Source: Mucilaginibacter tolerans (GTDB taxonomy: Bacteria; Bacteroidota; Bacteroidia; Sphingobacteriales; Sphingobacteriaceae). From it: 64,000 bases of DNA. Positions 27,031 through 34,228 of this stretch are shown piece by piece. The stretch spans positions 62,001-126,000 of the forward strand of contig NZ_JAUMKB010000013.1 of NCBI RefSeq assembly GCF_030519375.1. Direction: 5' to 3'. The notes beneath the pieces are model-generated. The model saw only the letters and a list, made by a program, of their open reading frames with translations, had not been told where the DNA came from and made no database searches. Position numbers and translations under genes: made by a program. Positions within the stretch are counted from its first letter, which is position 1; every line of letters starts with the position of its first letter.

Positions 27031-27065
27031 TAATTTTTAATTGTTAAATAAACACTTAAAAATTA
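27031..27065. repeat. AT-rich inverted repeat in the GH43/Crp divergent region
   Basis: TAATTTTTAA (27031-27040) and TTAAAAATTA (27056-27065) are exact inverted copies separated by 15 bases. They sit in the 240-base space between the divergent GH43 and Crp/Fnr genes. This could be an operator, but such AT-rich repeats also arise by chance. I see no TGTGA-type site here that would suggest autoregulation of the regulator gene. Confidence 0.35.
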
Positions 27066-27175
27066 TTTTTAGATACTTTCCGATTACCGGCAGAAAACAC
27101 TTTGCATAAAGTTTGTCAAAAAACAAAATGCCACGAGCTTCTTAACAGAAGAGTTGTTAACTTTAAAGGCTGTCA

Positions 27176-27760
27176 ATGCCATTCCCAATGGATGCCAAAG
27201 CGATTCTGAAGGACCATATTGCTAAAATTGTTTCGTTAACCGACGAACAATTCGATTATGTCTTTTCGCATTTTAAGCAGCAATCGTATAAAAAAGGCCA
27301 GGCTATCATCAGCGAGGGTGATAAGGTAGATTGTGAATATTTTGTGTTAGAGGGCTGCCTTAAGTCGTTTTACATTAATGACGAGGTTAAAATGTTTATC
27401 CTGCAATTTGCTATGCCTACCTGGTGGGCATCTGATTATAATGCTCTTTATAATGGCGGCAGGGCAACCATCAGCGTCGATTGCATTACCGATTCGCAGG
27501 TGCTGTGCCTCAATAGCGCTGATCGCGAAAAACTATGCAATGAAATTCATCCCGTAGAGCATTTCTTCCGCTGGCGTACTAATAAAGGCTATGTGGCTGC
27601 GCAAAAACGATTACTCTCATTCATGAATAATGACGCCCGTCATCGTTATGAAGAGTTGATGGCTTTGTACCCAGCCTTGTATAATATTGTCCCGAAACAG
27701 TTGATAGCAGCTTATTTGGGCGTTTCAAGAGAAACGCTGAGCCGGCTCTACAACTCCTGA
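27176..27760 (+). CDS. Crp/Fnr-family transcriptional regulator
   Basis: This 194-residue protein could start at the ATG at 27176 or at Met5 (27188). Residues about 25-120 form a cyclic-nucleotide-binding-like beta-barrel (YKKGQAIISEGDKVDCEYFV). The C-terminal helix-turn-helix reads LIAAYLGVSRETLSRLYNS. The recognition helix has RETLSR, whose Arg, Glu and Arg match the residues by which Crp reads TGTGA. The N-terminal Fe-S cysteines of Fnr are absent, so the signal is unknown. Two TGTGA-N6-TCACA palindromes directly follow the gene, ahead of yceI, making it the natural candidate regulator of the local sites. Confidence 0.9.
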   Translation: MPFPMDAKAILKDHIAKIVSLTDEQFDYVFSHFKQQSYKKGQAIISEGDKVDCEYFVLEGCLKSFYINDEVKMFILQFAMPTWWASDYNALYNGGRATISVDCITDSQVLCLNSADREKLCNEIHPVEHFFRWRTNKGYVAAQKRLLSFMNNDARHRYEELMALYPALYNIVPKQLIAAYLGVSRETLSRLYNS

Positions 27761-27762
27761 AA

Positions 27763-27780
27763 TTGTGATGTAGATCACAA
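27763..27780. promoter_or_regulatory. Crp/Fnr-type operator, distal yceI site
   Basis: TTGTGATGTAGATCACAA has perfect 6-base arms around a 6-base spacer. It begins 3 bases after the stop codon of the Crp/Fnr gene and is centred 37 bases upstream of the second site. Confidence 0.7.
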
Positions 27781-27800
27781 AAGAAATCTGCTTTTTCGAA

Positions 27801-27816
27801 TGTGATGTAGGTCACA
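27801..27816. promoter_or_regulatory. Crp/Fnr-type operator, proximal yceI site
   Basis: TGTGATGTAGGTCACA is a perfect TGTGA-N6-TCACA palindrome. Its centre (27808.5) is 37.5 bases before the last base of the -7-like element at 27839-27846. That places it near -42 from the expected transcription start, the usual class II activator position. Confidence 0.72.
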
Positions 27817-27838
27817 CAGCAACCCGGTAATTCCTCCC

Positions 27839-27846
27839 CACCTTTG
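27839..27846 (+). promoter_or_regulatory. Bacteroidota -7-like promoter element of the yceI operon
   Basis: CACCTTTG differs from the TAnnTTTG consensus at one defined position. It lies 25 bases before the yceI start codon, and the Crp-type site lies at activator distance upstream. Confidence 0.5.
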
Positions 27847-27871
27847 TGTTGTTAATCAAAACAAAAAGATC

Positions 27872-28405
27872 ATGGAAACACAAAAATTGGCAATCGAAGC
27901 CGCTCAGAGCAATATCGATTGGGTAGGCAGAAAAGTAACAGGCGCACATAACGGCACTATTTCAATCAAAGAAGGGGCACTGATACTGAATGACGGTCAG
28001 TTAACAGGTGGGGAGTTTATCATCGACACCACATCTATCAAGATCCTCGACGTAAGCGATCCTTCTACAAACGCTCAGTTTGCCGGTCACCTGGCATCAG
28101 CTGATTTCTTCGCATCAGAACAATACCCTGAAGCAAAATTCACCATTGCATTGGCAGAGCCAGCAGGCGATAACATTTATAACGTGAAAGGCGATCTGAC
28201 CATAAAAGGGATCACCCATCCCGTTGCATTCACTGCAGTACTAAGCAACAATAACGGCACTGTTAGTGCATCAGGTAAAGTGGTTGTCGACCGTACGCTG
28301 TACGACATGAAATTCCGTTCAGGCAACTTCTTCAAAGACCTTGGCGACACCCTTATCTACAACAATTTTGATTTAAATGTAACTATCACCGCTAAAGCTG
28401 CCTAA
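27872..28405 (+). CDS. YceI-family lipocalin-like protein, cytoplasmic
   Basis: This 177-residue protein starts at METQKLAIEAAQSNIDWVGR. The YceI hallmarks are present: S-x-I-x-W at the start, SADFFASEQYPEAKF in the middle, and GDLTIKGITHPVAF followed by FNLDV-like strands at the end. YceI proteins form a beta-barrel that binds isoprenoid lipids such as polyprenyl quinones. There is no signal peptide, unlike E. coli YceI, so this one should stay in the cytoplasm. It heads an operon of redox enzymes and has two Crp-type sites upstream. A role in quinone handling under stress is inferred from that context. Confidence 0.9.
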   Translation: METQKLAIEAAQSNIDWVGRKVTGAHNGTISIKEGALILNDGQLTGGEFIIDTTSIKILDVSDPSTNAQFAGHLASADFFASEQYPEAKFTIALAEPAGDNIYNVKGDLTIKGITHPVAFTAVLSNNNGTVSASGKVVVDRTLYDMKFRSGNFFKDLGDTLIYNNFDLNVTITAKAA

Positions 28406-28431
28406 GCAGCCGGGGCACAAAAATTAAAGCC

Positions 28432-28653
28432 ATGCCATACGTAAAAATTGAATTCACCCGTGAAAACGGCGTGACCCGTGAGCAAAAAAGGGAACTGATC
28501 AAAGGGGTAACCGGCGTAATCACCGGGGTTTTGAACCGGGATCCGCATCTGACCCACGTTGTTATACAGGAAATTGGATTGGATGACTGGGGTTATGCAG
28601 GCGAGCAAACATCGGTTTTGAGGGAAAAGGGAATAACAGCAGATAAAAAGTAA
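28432..28653 (+). CDS. 4-oxalocrotonate tautomerase-family protein
   Basis: This 73-residue protein starts MPYVKIEFTRENGVTREQK, so Pro1, the catalytic base of the tautomerase superfamily, is exposed after Met removal. A conserved Arg lies near position 11. The length suits a small-subunit 4-OT monomer that forms hexamers, although VIQEIGLDDWGYAG resembles the YusQ/YrdN type. It lies 26 bases after yceI and 4 bases before the SDR gene. The natural substrate is unknown. Confidence 0.87.
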   Translation: MPYVKIEFTRENGVTREQKRELIKGVTGVITGVLNRDPHLTHVVIQEIGLDDWGYAGEQTSVLREKGITADKK

Positions 28654-28657
28654 AGCA

Positions 28658-29392
28658 ATGAAAAAACAAACAGTAATAGTTACCGGAGCATCATCCGGCA
28701 TAGGGAAAGAAGTAGCCCGCTATTTTTTGGAAAAGGGCGATAATGTAGTGATCAATTCCAGCACCGCTGAAAAGCTGGAACAAGTTTATAACGAGCTTGG
28801 TGCCGGCGAAAACCTGGCCATGGTGGCCGGCAACGTAAGTGATAAGCGTACCGGTGAAAAACTGGTAGCTATCGCGGTCGAGAAATTCGGCTCGGCGGAT
28901 GTACTGGTAAATAACGCCGGCATTTTTGAAACCAGGCCATTCCTTGAGGTTGACGAAGCATACCTCGACAGGTTTTTAAATACCAATCTCAAAGGTACTT
29001 ATTTCACTACACAGGCTGTGATACCCCAAATGCTGAAACAGCACGACGGTGTGGTGATCAATATCAGTACACCACTAGTTAACAAAGGTCTCGGCGGAGT
29101 GCCCATCACTGCACAAATGGCATCAAAAGGTGCAATAAATGCCCTTACTATACAACTGGCTGCTGAATTTGGCAAAGATAACATCAGGGTAAATACGATA
29201 GCACCCGGTACCATCCGCACGCCGATGCACGGTGACAATGCCGACCAGAATGCGGGGTTGCATCTGCTGAACCGTGTGGGTGAGGTGGAAGATATTGCCC
29301 AGATGGTTTATACGGTTGCCAAGAACAATTTTATTACCGGCGCTATTATTAATGTTGACGGTGGGGTAGCTGCCGGGTACAACCTCAATTAA
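28658..29392 (+). CDS. SDR-family oxidoreductase with an altered catalytic site
   Basis: This 244-residue protein has the cofactor motif TGASSGIGKE at residues about 8-17, NNAG near 87 and the C-terminal element FITGAIINVDGG. These place it in the classical FabG-like SDR group with a likely NAD(P) cofactor. Where classical members have YxxxK, this one has QMASK (in TAQMASKGAINAL), so the catalytic Tyr is Gln. The bases read CAA. The Ser (INIS) and Lys remain. It may be a binding or regulatory protein, or use a different proton donor. It sits inside the yceI operon. Confidence 0.86.
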   Translation: MKKQTVIVTGASSGIGKEVARYFLEKGDNVVINSSTAEKLEQVYNELGAGENLAMVAGNVSDKRTGEKLVAIAVEKFGSADVLVNNAGIFETRPFLEVDEAYLDRFLNTNLKGTYFTTQAVIPQMLKQHDGVVINISTPLVNKGLGGVPITAQMASKGAINALTIQLAAEFGKDNIRVNTIAPGTIRTPMHGDNADQNAGLHLLNRVGEVEDIAQMVYTVAKNNFITGAIINVDGGVAAGYNLN

Positions 29393-29393
29393 A

Positions 29394-29849
29394 ATGAAAA
29401 CATTGTTTTTAACCGCTTTGTTGTCCTGGTGCTTTTGGGATGTCAAAGCACAAAACCTTACAAAAATGGAAACACTGCAAAAAGAAGATTCATTAGTGAT
29501 CTCAGAAACATTGAAAAACCGTTATTTCAAAGGTATTTATGAAGGTGACGTAAATACACTCAAAAGTGTGTATTATCCGGGAACCTTGTTATTCGGTGAT
29601 GTGAAAGGTCAGCCTTACCAAAAAACACTGGCTGAATACCTTGATGGTGTGGCTCACCGTCAGAGCCCCAAAGACTCAGGCAAACCATATAAAGGTGAGA
29701 TCCTCTCTGTTAAAGTGGTTAATTCCATCGCCATTGCTGAGGTGAGAGTGACTATGTATGATTTTATTTATCATGAGTTCCTGTCATTCCACAGAATGGA
29801 CGGCAAATGGTTGCTGGTTAATAAAATGATCAGTGATACAGCAAATTAA
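29394..29849 (+). CDS. Secreted NTF2-like (SnoaL/lumazine-binding-type) protein
   Basis: This 151-residue protein has a short signal peptide (TLFLTALLSWCFWDVKAQ). A cone-shaped NTF2-like fold is suggested by an N-terminal helix pair (RYFKGIYEGDVNTLKSVYYP) and a C-terminal beta sheet (EVRVTMYDFIYHEFLSFHRM, GKWLLVNKMI). Members bind small hydrophobic ligands or act as isomerases. No catalytic residue can be named. It begins 1 base after the SDR stop codon. Confidence 0.8.
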   Translation: MKTLFLTALLSWCFWDVKAQNLTKMETLQKEDSLVISETLKNRYFKGIYEGDVNTLKSVYYPGTLLFGDVKGQPYQKTLAEYLDGVAHRQSPKDSGKPYKGEILSVKVVNSIAIAEVRVTMYDFIYHEFLSFHRMDGKWLLVNKMISDTAN

Positions 29850-29882
29850 TCTTTGGTCATCAACTCATTTAAAACATTAGTA

Positions 29883-30209
29883 ATGGAAACTAAATTAACA
29901 TTGGTAGCTTATATCAACATTCTTCCGGGTTTTGAAAAGGAAGTGAAAGAAGCAACTGCAATACTGGCAACAGAAACAAGCAAAGAACCAGGCAGCGAAC
30001 AATTTCTGCCATATACCAGAAATGATTCGCCTCAAAGCATTTTCTTTTATGAGATTTATAAAAACGATGAGGCCTTTCAATGGCATAAAACCTTGCCTCA
30101 TGCTACAAAATTCTTTGAATTTGTAAAAGGTAAAATCGTAGACGATAAAATCGAAGTGGTTTTTCTGACACCGTTAAACAGTTCAATACAAATTGGCCAT
30201 GTGGTATAA
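29883..30209 (+). CDS. Putative quinol monooxygenase (ABM domain, YgiN-like)
   Basis: I use the ATG at 29883 (METKLTLVAYINILPGFEKE), 108 residues; the longer frame from 29853 adds an unlikely N-terminus. The ferredoxin-like ABM fold is shown by an N-terminal strand, then EPGSEQFLPYTRNDSPQSIF and FFYEIYKNDEAFQWHKTLPH. YgiN-type enzymes oxidise quinols without a cofactor and form dimers. Its stop overlaps the start of the nitronate monooxygenase gene, so the two are coupled. Confidence 0.86.
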   Translation: METKLTLVAYINILPGFEKEVKEATAILATETSKEPGSEQFLPYTRNDSPQSIFFYEIYKNDEAFQWHKTLPHATKFFEFVKGKIVDDKIEVVFLTPLNSSIQIGHVV

Positions 30210-31275
30210 TACAAAGGTGACGGAGCTTTTAGGGGTTCAATATCCCATACTGCAGGGCCCGTTTGGCGGCGGACTTTCTTCTGTAGAATTGGTGGCAACA
30301 GTATCCAATATGGGTGGTTTGGGTGGGTACGGCGCTTATACCATGAACCCTGGCGAGATATATGAGCTGGACAGGCAGATTAAGGTGGCTACTGACAAAC
30401 CCTATAACCTAAATCTGTGGGTGTCGGATACCGACGCTGTTGATGGCACCATAACTGATACGCAATATGAAGAGGCTAAACGGCTATTCCGGCCTTATTT
30501 TGAGGAGGCCGGAATAGCGATGCCTGAGAAGCCAGCACCATTTAAATCGAGGTTTGAAAACCAGTTGCAGGTGGTTATGGATATCCGTCCCAAAGTATTC
30601 AGCTTTATGTTTGGCACACTCCCGCAGGACGTGATGGAACAACTTCGAAGCAGAGGGATCAAAACCATAGGTGCAGCTACAACACTGGATGAAGCCGTCG
30701 CTTTGGAAGCAAGCGGTGTGGATATGATTATTGCTTCGGGTTTTGAAGCTGGCGGTCACCGGCCATCGTTCCTGGCTCCGGCAGAACAGTCAATTACCGG
30801 GACATTTGTGCTGCTTCAACTGATAAAGGAAAGCGTGAAAGTGCCGGTAATTGCCGCAGGTGGTATTGCCAATCGCCGCGGAGTGGCAGCAGCGTTGACT
30901 TTAGGCGCCGATGCAGTCCAGATCGGGACGGCATTTTTGGCAACCGATGAATCTGGTGCTTTACCAATACACAAGCAAATGTTGTTTTCTGATGCAACTA
31001 AATATACCACGCTGTCGCGTGCATTTACCGGAAGATTAGGACGTGGCATTACCAGCAGGCCGGCTCTGGAATTGTCAGGAAAGGAAAAAGCGTTTTTACC
31101 GTTTCCGCTGCAAACCACCTTTATGTCGTCGTTAAGAAAAGCAGCGCTCGAACAACAGAAATGGGATATGGTGTTGTTTTGGGGAGGACAGATTGCTCCC
31201 ATCCTGAAGCATCATAAAGCTGCTAAACTGATGCAATCGGTGATTGACCAGGCTGCAGAGATTATGACATTCTAA
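30199..31275 (+). CDS. Nitronate monooxygenase (2-nitropropane dioxygenase family)
   Basis: The start is the ATG at 30199 (MWYNTKVTELLGVQYPILQG), overlapping the upstream gene by 11 bases; a TTG 6 bases earlier is less likely. The protein has 358 residues. FMN-binding TIM-barrel motifs are clear: QGPFGGGLSSVELVATVSN, the catalytic-His segment SGFEAGGHRPSF, and AAGGIANRRGVAAALTLGAD followed by QIGTAFLATDES. The enzyme oxidises alkyl nitronates, notably propionate 3-nitronate. It is the last gene of the yceI operon and adds to its redox-detoxification character. Confidence 0.9.
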   Translation: MWYNTKVTELLGVQYPILQGPFGGGLSSVELVATVSNMGGLGGYGAYTMNPGEIYELDRQIKVATDKPYNLNLWVSDTDAVDGTITDTQYEEAKRLFRPYFEEAGIAMPEKPAPFKSRFENQLQVVMDIRPKVFSFMFGTLPQDVMEQLRSRGIKTIGAATTLDEAVALEASGVDMIIASGFEAGGHRPSFLAPAEQSITGTFVLLQLIKESVKVPVIAAGGIANRRGVAAALTLGADAVQIGTAFLATDESGALPIHKQMLFSDATKYTTLSRAFTGRLGRGITSRPALELSGKEKAFLPFPLQTTFMSSLRKAALEQQKWDMVLFWGGQIAPILKHHKAAKLMQSVIDQAAEIMTF

Positions 31276-31359
31276 ACAATCAAGGTTGCACATGGGCCAA
31301 TATTGGCAGACCGAACCTTATCTGCCATTACTGCACGATGTTTCTCATCAGATAAACCG

Positions 31360-31373
31360 ATGACTTACGTCAT
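31360..31373. promoter_or_regulatory. Crp/Fnr-type operator upstream of the uspA relic and MgtA-type ATPase
   Basis: ATGACTTACGTCAT is a perfect 5+4+5 palindrome with the TGA-N6-TCA core. Its centre is 36.5 bases before the end of a weak -7-like octamer (31396-31403), the same spacing as at uspA. It lies in the 212-base gap after the nitronate monooxygenase gene. Confidence 0.55.
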
Positions 31374-31434
31374 TTTTATTAGTATCTTATTTCGCCAGTT
31401 TTATAAAAATTTCACAATCTATTATTTGCTGGTT

Positions 31435-31563
31435 ATGAGGACGATATTTATATTTAATGATGGCTTCAGAGGAGTAGAAAATGCCGGATGTTCGCCTTCT
31501 CTATTGCTCAGAAGATTGAAGCTGGCTTGTCGATTCCAAATGCCCGTAATGCCTTTCCCTTTA
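31435..31563 (+). pseudogene. Relic of a universal stress protein N-terminus (frameshifted)
   Basis: From the ATG at 31435 the frame reads MRTIFIFNDGFRGVENAG. After a one-base loss near 31486-31488 it continues in the frame of the next gene as MFAFSIAQKIEAGLSIPNARNAFPF. Joined, this is colinear with the first 43 residues of the intact UspA at 41795 (MKNILVLSDFSANATHAAY, then IAKRLHANILLFNA). The rest of the domain is gone, and the ATPase frame follows directly. It has a UspA-like promoter palindrome upstream. This is my own reading without alignment software. Confidence 0.5.
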
Positions 31564-34121
31564 TAAATTACCTTAATTTGAATAATTTGAAAACTGACGA
31601 GCTATCAAGTTTCTGGCATTTGTCCATAGATAACGCTATGAATAAGCTATCCTGCCAGATTAATGGCCTTACAGACAGGGAGGCAAACAAGCGGTTAAAA
31701 CTCTACGGACCAAATACAATAAAATCTAAAAAACGGACTTCAATAGCGGCGCTCTTCTTGTCGCAATTTAAAAGCCCGATCACCTTATTGCTTATTGCTG
31801 CTGCCTTGCTATCAGCCGGATTAGGTGATGTTGCAGACACGGCCATCATTCTGGTGATTGTACTGATCAGCAGTCTGCTAAGCTTTTGGCAGGAGAAAGG
31901 CGCTGCTAATGCAGTTGATGAATTGCTGAAATTGGTGCAACTTAATTGTACGGTTTTGCGGGCTGGAGAAAGGAAAGAAATACCGATGGAGCGTGTAGTT
32001 CCCGGCGACATTGTTTACCTCACGGCGGGTGACATTATCCCCGGAGACAGCCTGATCATCGAGTCGCAGGAAATATTTGTGGACGAAGCTGCTTTTACCG
32101 GCGAAACCTACCCGGTTGAGAAGAGTGGTTGCATATTGCCTGCCGATACACAACTCTCCAAGAGAAGCAATTCATTATTTATGGGGGCGCATGTTATAAG
32201 CGGCAAAGCAACGGCATTGGTGATAAAAACCGGTCGGCAAACTGAATTTGGAAAGATATCGTCAGACTTGCAGCACAAAGCACCCGAAACAGATTTTGAG
32301 CGGGGCATTCGCCGGTTTGGTTACATGCTGATGGAGATAACCCTGCTATTAGTTATTGTCATATTTGCGATCAATGTTTATCTGCATAAGCCGGTTTTAG
32401 ATTCATTCCTGTTTTCACTGGCATTGGCTGTTGGTCTCACGCCCCAGCTTTTGCCTGCTATTATCAGTGTAAATCTTTCGACAGGAGCCCGGCGGATGGC
32501 GCACAAACAGGTGATCGTGAAGCGACTGTCATCCATAGAGAACTTTGGAAGCATGAATATTCTGTGTTCGGATAAAACCGGGACGATCACGGAGGGGAAA
32601 GTAAAGCTAAAAAATGCACTCGATACCGATGGCAATCACAGTGATAAAGTACTAAAATATGCCTGGCTGAATGCATCGTTGCAGCAGGGGTTTCATAATC
32701 CAATTGACGCGGCCATCTGCCAATCCTATCAGCATACATCAGAAAAATTTACCGCTATTACGGAAGTGCCATATGACTTTAATCGCAAACGCCTGACAGT
32801 TCAGGTAACTAATGGTAAAGAAATTATTGCAATCACCAAGGGAGCTTTAAATGCAGTGTTAGGTATCTGCAATAAAGTAGAAACATCTACCGGCATAAAC
32901 GATATAGCAAGCTATCGTAAACAAATAGACGAGCAATATCAGGAGTTGAGCAGCTCGGGCTTTCGAACACTTGGCGTAGCTTATAAGAATATCGGTAAAG
33001 AGCATAAAATTACCAGGGACGATGAACAACAGATGATATTCCTTGGTTTTATTGCTTTGTTTGATCCACCTAAACCGGGTATTGATGTTACCATCAAAAA
33101 ATTGAATGAACTTGGTGTTAGCTTAAAGATCATTACCGGCGATAACGCTTTGGTTGCCAAAAGTCTTGCACTACAGGTAGGGATTAGCCAGCCCAATATT
33201 CTCACCGGGGCAGATTTGCATAAAATGAGCAATGTGGCACTCACCCATAAAGCCAAAAGCACAGACATTTTTGCAGAAGTGGAACCCGACCAGAAGGAAC
33301 GCATCATCGCTATTTTAAAAAAAGCGGGTTCCGTGGTAGGTTTTATGGGTGATGGTATCAACGATGCACCAGCCTTGCATATAGCCGATGTTGGCATATC
33401 AGTGAATACCGCGGTAGATGTGGCAAAAGAAGCAGCGGAAATAGTGCTGCTGAGTAATAGCCTGGATGTGTTGGTGGATGGCATAATTGAAGGCCGCAAA
33501 ACCTTTACAAATACCATGAAATACATCTTTATGGCCACCAGCGCCAATTTTGGCAATATGTTCAGTATGGCGGGAGCGTCATTGCTGATGCCTTTTTTAC
33601 CGTTATTACCTAAGCAGATATTGCTCACTAATCTGATGACTGACTTTCCTGAAATGGCCATTGCTACCGATAAGGTGGATGACATCAATATCCAATCGCC
33701 CCAGCAATGGGACCTGGGCTTTATCCGCCGCTTTATGGTGATCTTTGGATTGCTGAGCTCAGTATTTGATTATCTCACCTTTGGCCTGTTGCTGTTTATT
33801 ATGCATTCAAAAGAAAAAGCATTTCAAACCGGCTGGTTTACCGAATCGGTGATATCTGCTATCCTGATAGTGCTGGTGGTACGTACCAGGCTGCCATTTT
33901 TCAAGAGTCTTCCGGGCAAATTGCTTTCTATTGCTACTATTTTAGTCCTGGTGTTTGTCTTGTTTATCCCTGCGTTACCATTGGCCAACTGGCTGGGCTT
34001 TACACGTCTGCCATTGCAATATTACTGGTGGATGTTGCTCATTGTAGGGCTTTATCTTTTTTCGGCCGAACTGGCCAAAAGATGGTTTTACAGCAGTCTT
34101 AAAAAGAGATCGAAAAAGTGA
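31488..34121 (+). CDS. MgtA-type cation-translocating P-type ATPase (probable Mg2+ importer)
   Basis: The frame from the ATG at 31488 has 877 residues, but its first 25-30 match a uspA relic. The family itself seems to begin near SSFWHLSIDNAMNKL, so a TTG at 31578 may be the native start. P-type motifs are complete: FTGETYPVEKS (actuator), CSDKTGTITEG (phosphorylated Asp), TGDNALVAKS and GDGINDAPAL. The membrane motif VGLTPQLLPAIISVNLSTGA and VIVKRLSSIENFG are MgtA-like, unlike those of Ca2+ pumps. It should import Mg2+ using ATP. acetate kinase follows after 107 bases that hold a strong hairpin. Confidence 0.88.
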   Translation: MFAFSIAQKIEAGLSIPNARNAFPFINYLNLNNLKTDELSSFWHLSIDNAMNKLSCQINGLTDREANKRLKLYGPNTIKSKKRTSIAALFLSQFKSPITLLLIAAALLSAGLGDVADTAIILVIVLISSLLSFWQEKGAANAVDELLKLVQLNCTVLRAGERKEIPMERVVPGDIVYLTAGDIIPGDSLIIESQEIFVDEAAFTGETYPVEKSGCILPADTQLSKRSNSLFMGAHVISGKATALVIKTGRQTEFGKISSDLQHKAPETDFERGIRRFGYMLMEITLLLVIVIFAINVYLHKPVLDSFLFSLALAVGLTPQLLPAIISVNLSTGARRMAHKQVIVKRLSSIENFGSMNILCSDKTGTITEGKVKLKNALDTDGNHSDKVLKYAWLNASLQQGFHNPIDAAICQSYQHTSEKFTAITEVPYDFNRKRLTVQVTNGKEIIAITKGALNAVLGICNKVETSTGINDIASYRKQIDEQYQELSSSGFRTLGVAYKNIGKEHKITRDDEQQMIFLGFIALFDPPKPGIDVTIKKLNELGVSLKIITGDNALVAKSLALQVGISQPNILTGADLHKMSNVALTHKAKSTDIFAEVEPDQKERIIAILKKAGSVVGFMGDGINDAPALHIADVGISVNTAVDVAKEAAEIVLLSNSLDVLVDGIIEGRKTFTNTMKYIFMATSANFGNMFSMAGASLLMPFLPLLPKQILLTNLMTDFPEMAIATDKVDDINIQSPQQWDLGFIRRFMVIFGLLSSVFDYLTFGLLLFIMHSKEKAFQTGWFTESVISAILIVLVVRTRLPFFKSLPGKLLSIATILVLVFVLFIPALPLANWLGFTRLPLQYYWWMLLIVGLYLFSAELAKRWFYSSLKKRSKK

Positions 34122-34173
34122 TCAAAAGCATTTTTTGCATTGTCGCCCATCATTTGCCCAATGTGTTAATTTC

Positions 34174-34224
34174 CTGAGTTTTGTGAAGCAATGATCAACA
34201 AATTGATCGTTGTCAAAAACTCAG
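34174..34224 (+). promoter_or_regulatory. Long RNA hairpin ending 4 bases before ackA
   Basis: CTGAGTTTT (34174-34182) pairs with AAAACTCAG (34216-34224). CAATGATCAA (34189-34198) pairs with TTGATCGTTG (34203-34212) with one G-U wobble, and CAAA forms the loop. A 6/3 internal bulge separates the two stems. The base of the stem is 4 bases before the ackA ATG, so the structure would cover the ribosome landing region. It could control translation, or process or stabilise an ATPase-ackA message. It has no U-tract, so it is not a classical terminator. Confidence 0.6.
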
Positions 34225-34228
34225 AGCT

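Noticed and set aside
31303..31566. Open frame of 87 codons before the MgtA-type ATPase
   Set aside because: Its early part has no family motif, and its later part is better explained as the first frame of the uspA relic.
34203..34216. TTGATCGTTGTCAA as an Fnr operator for ackA
   Set aside because: It is only 13 bases before the start codon, inside the hairpin arm, and there is no room for a promoter downstream. The palindrome is more likely part of an RNA structure.
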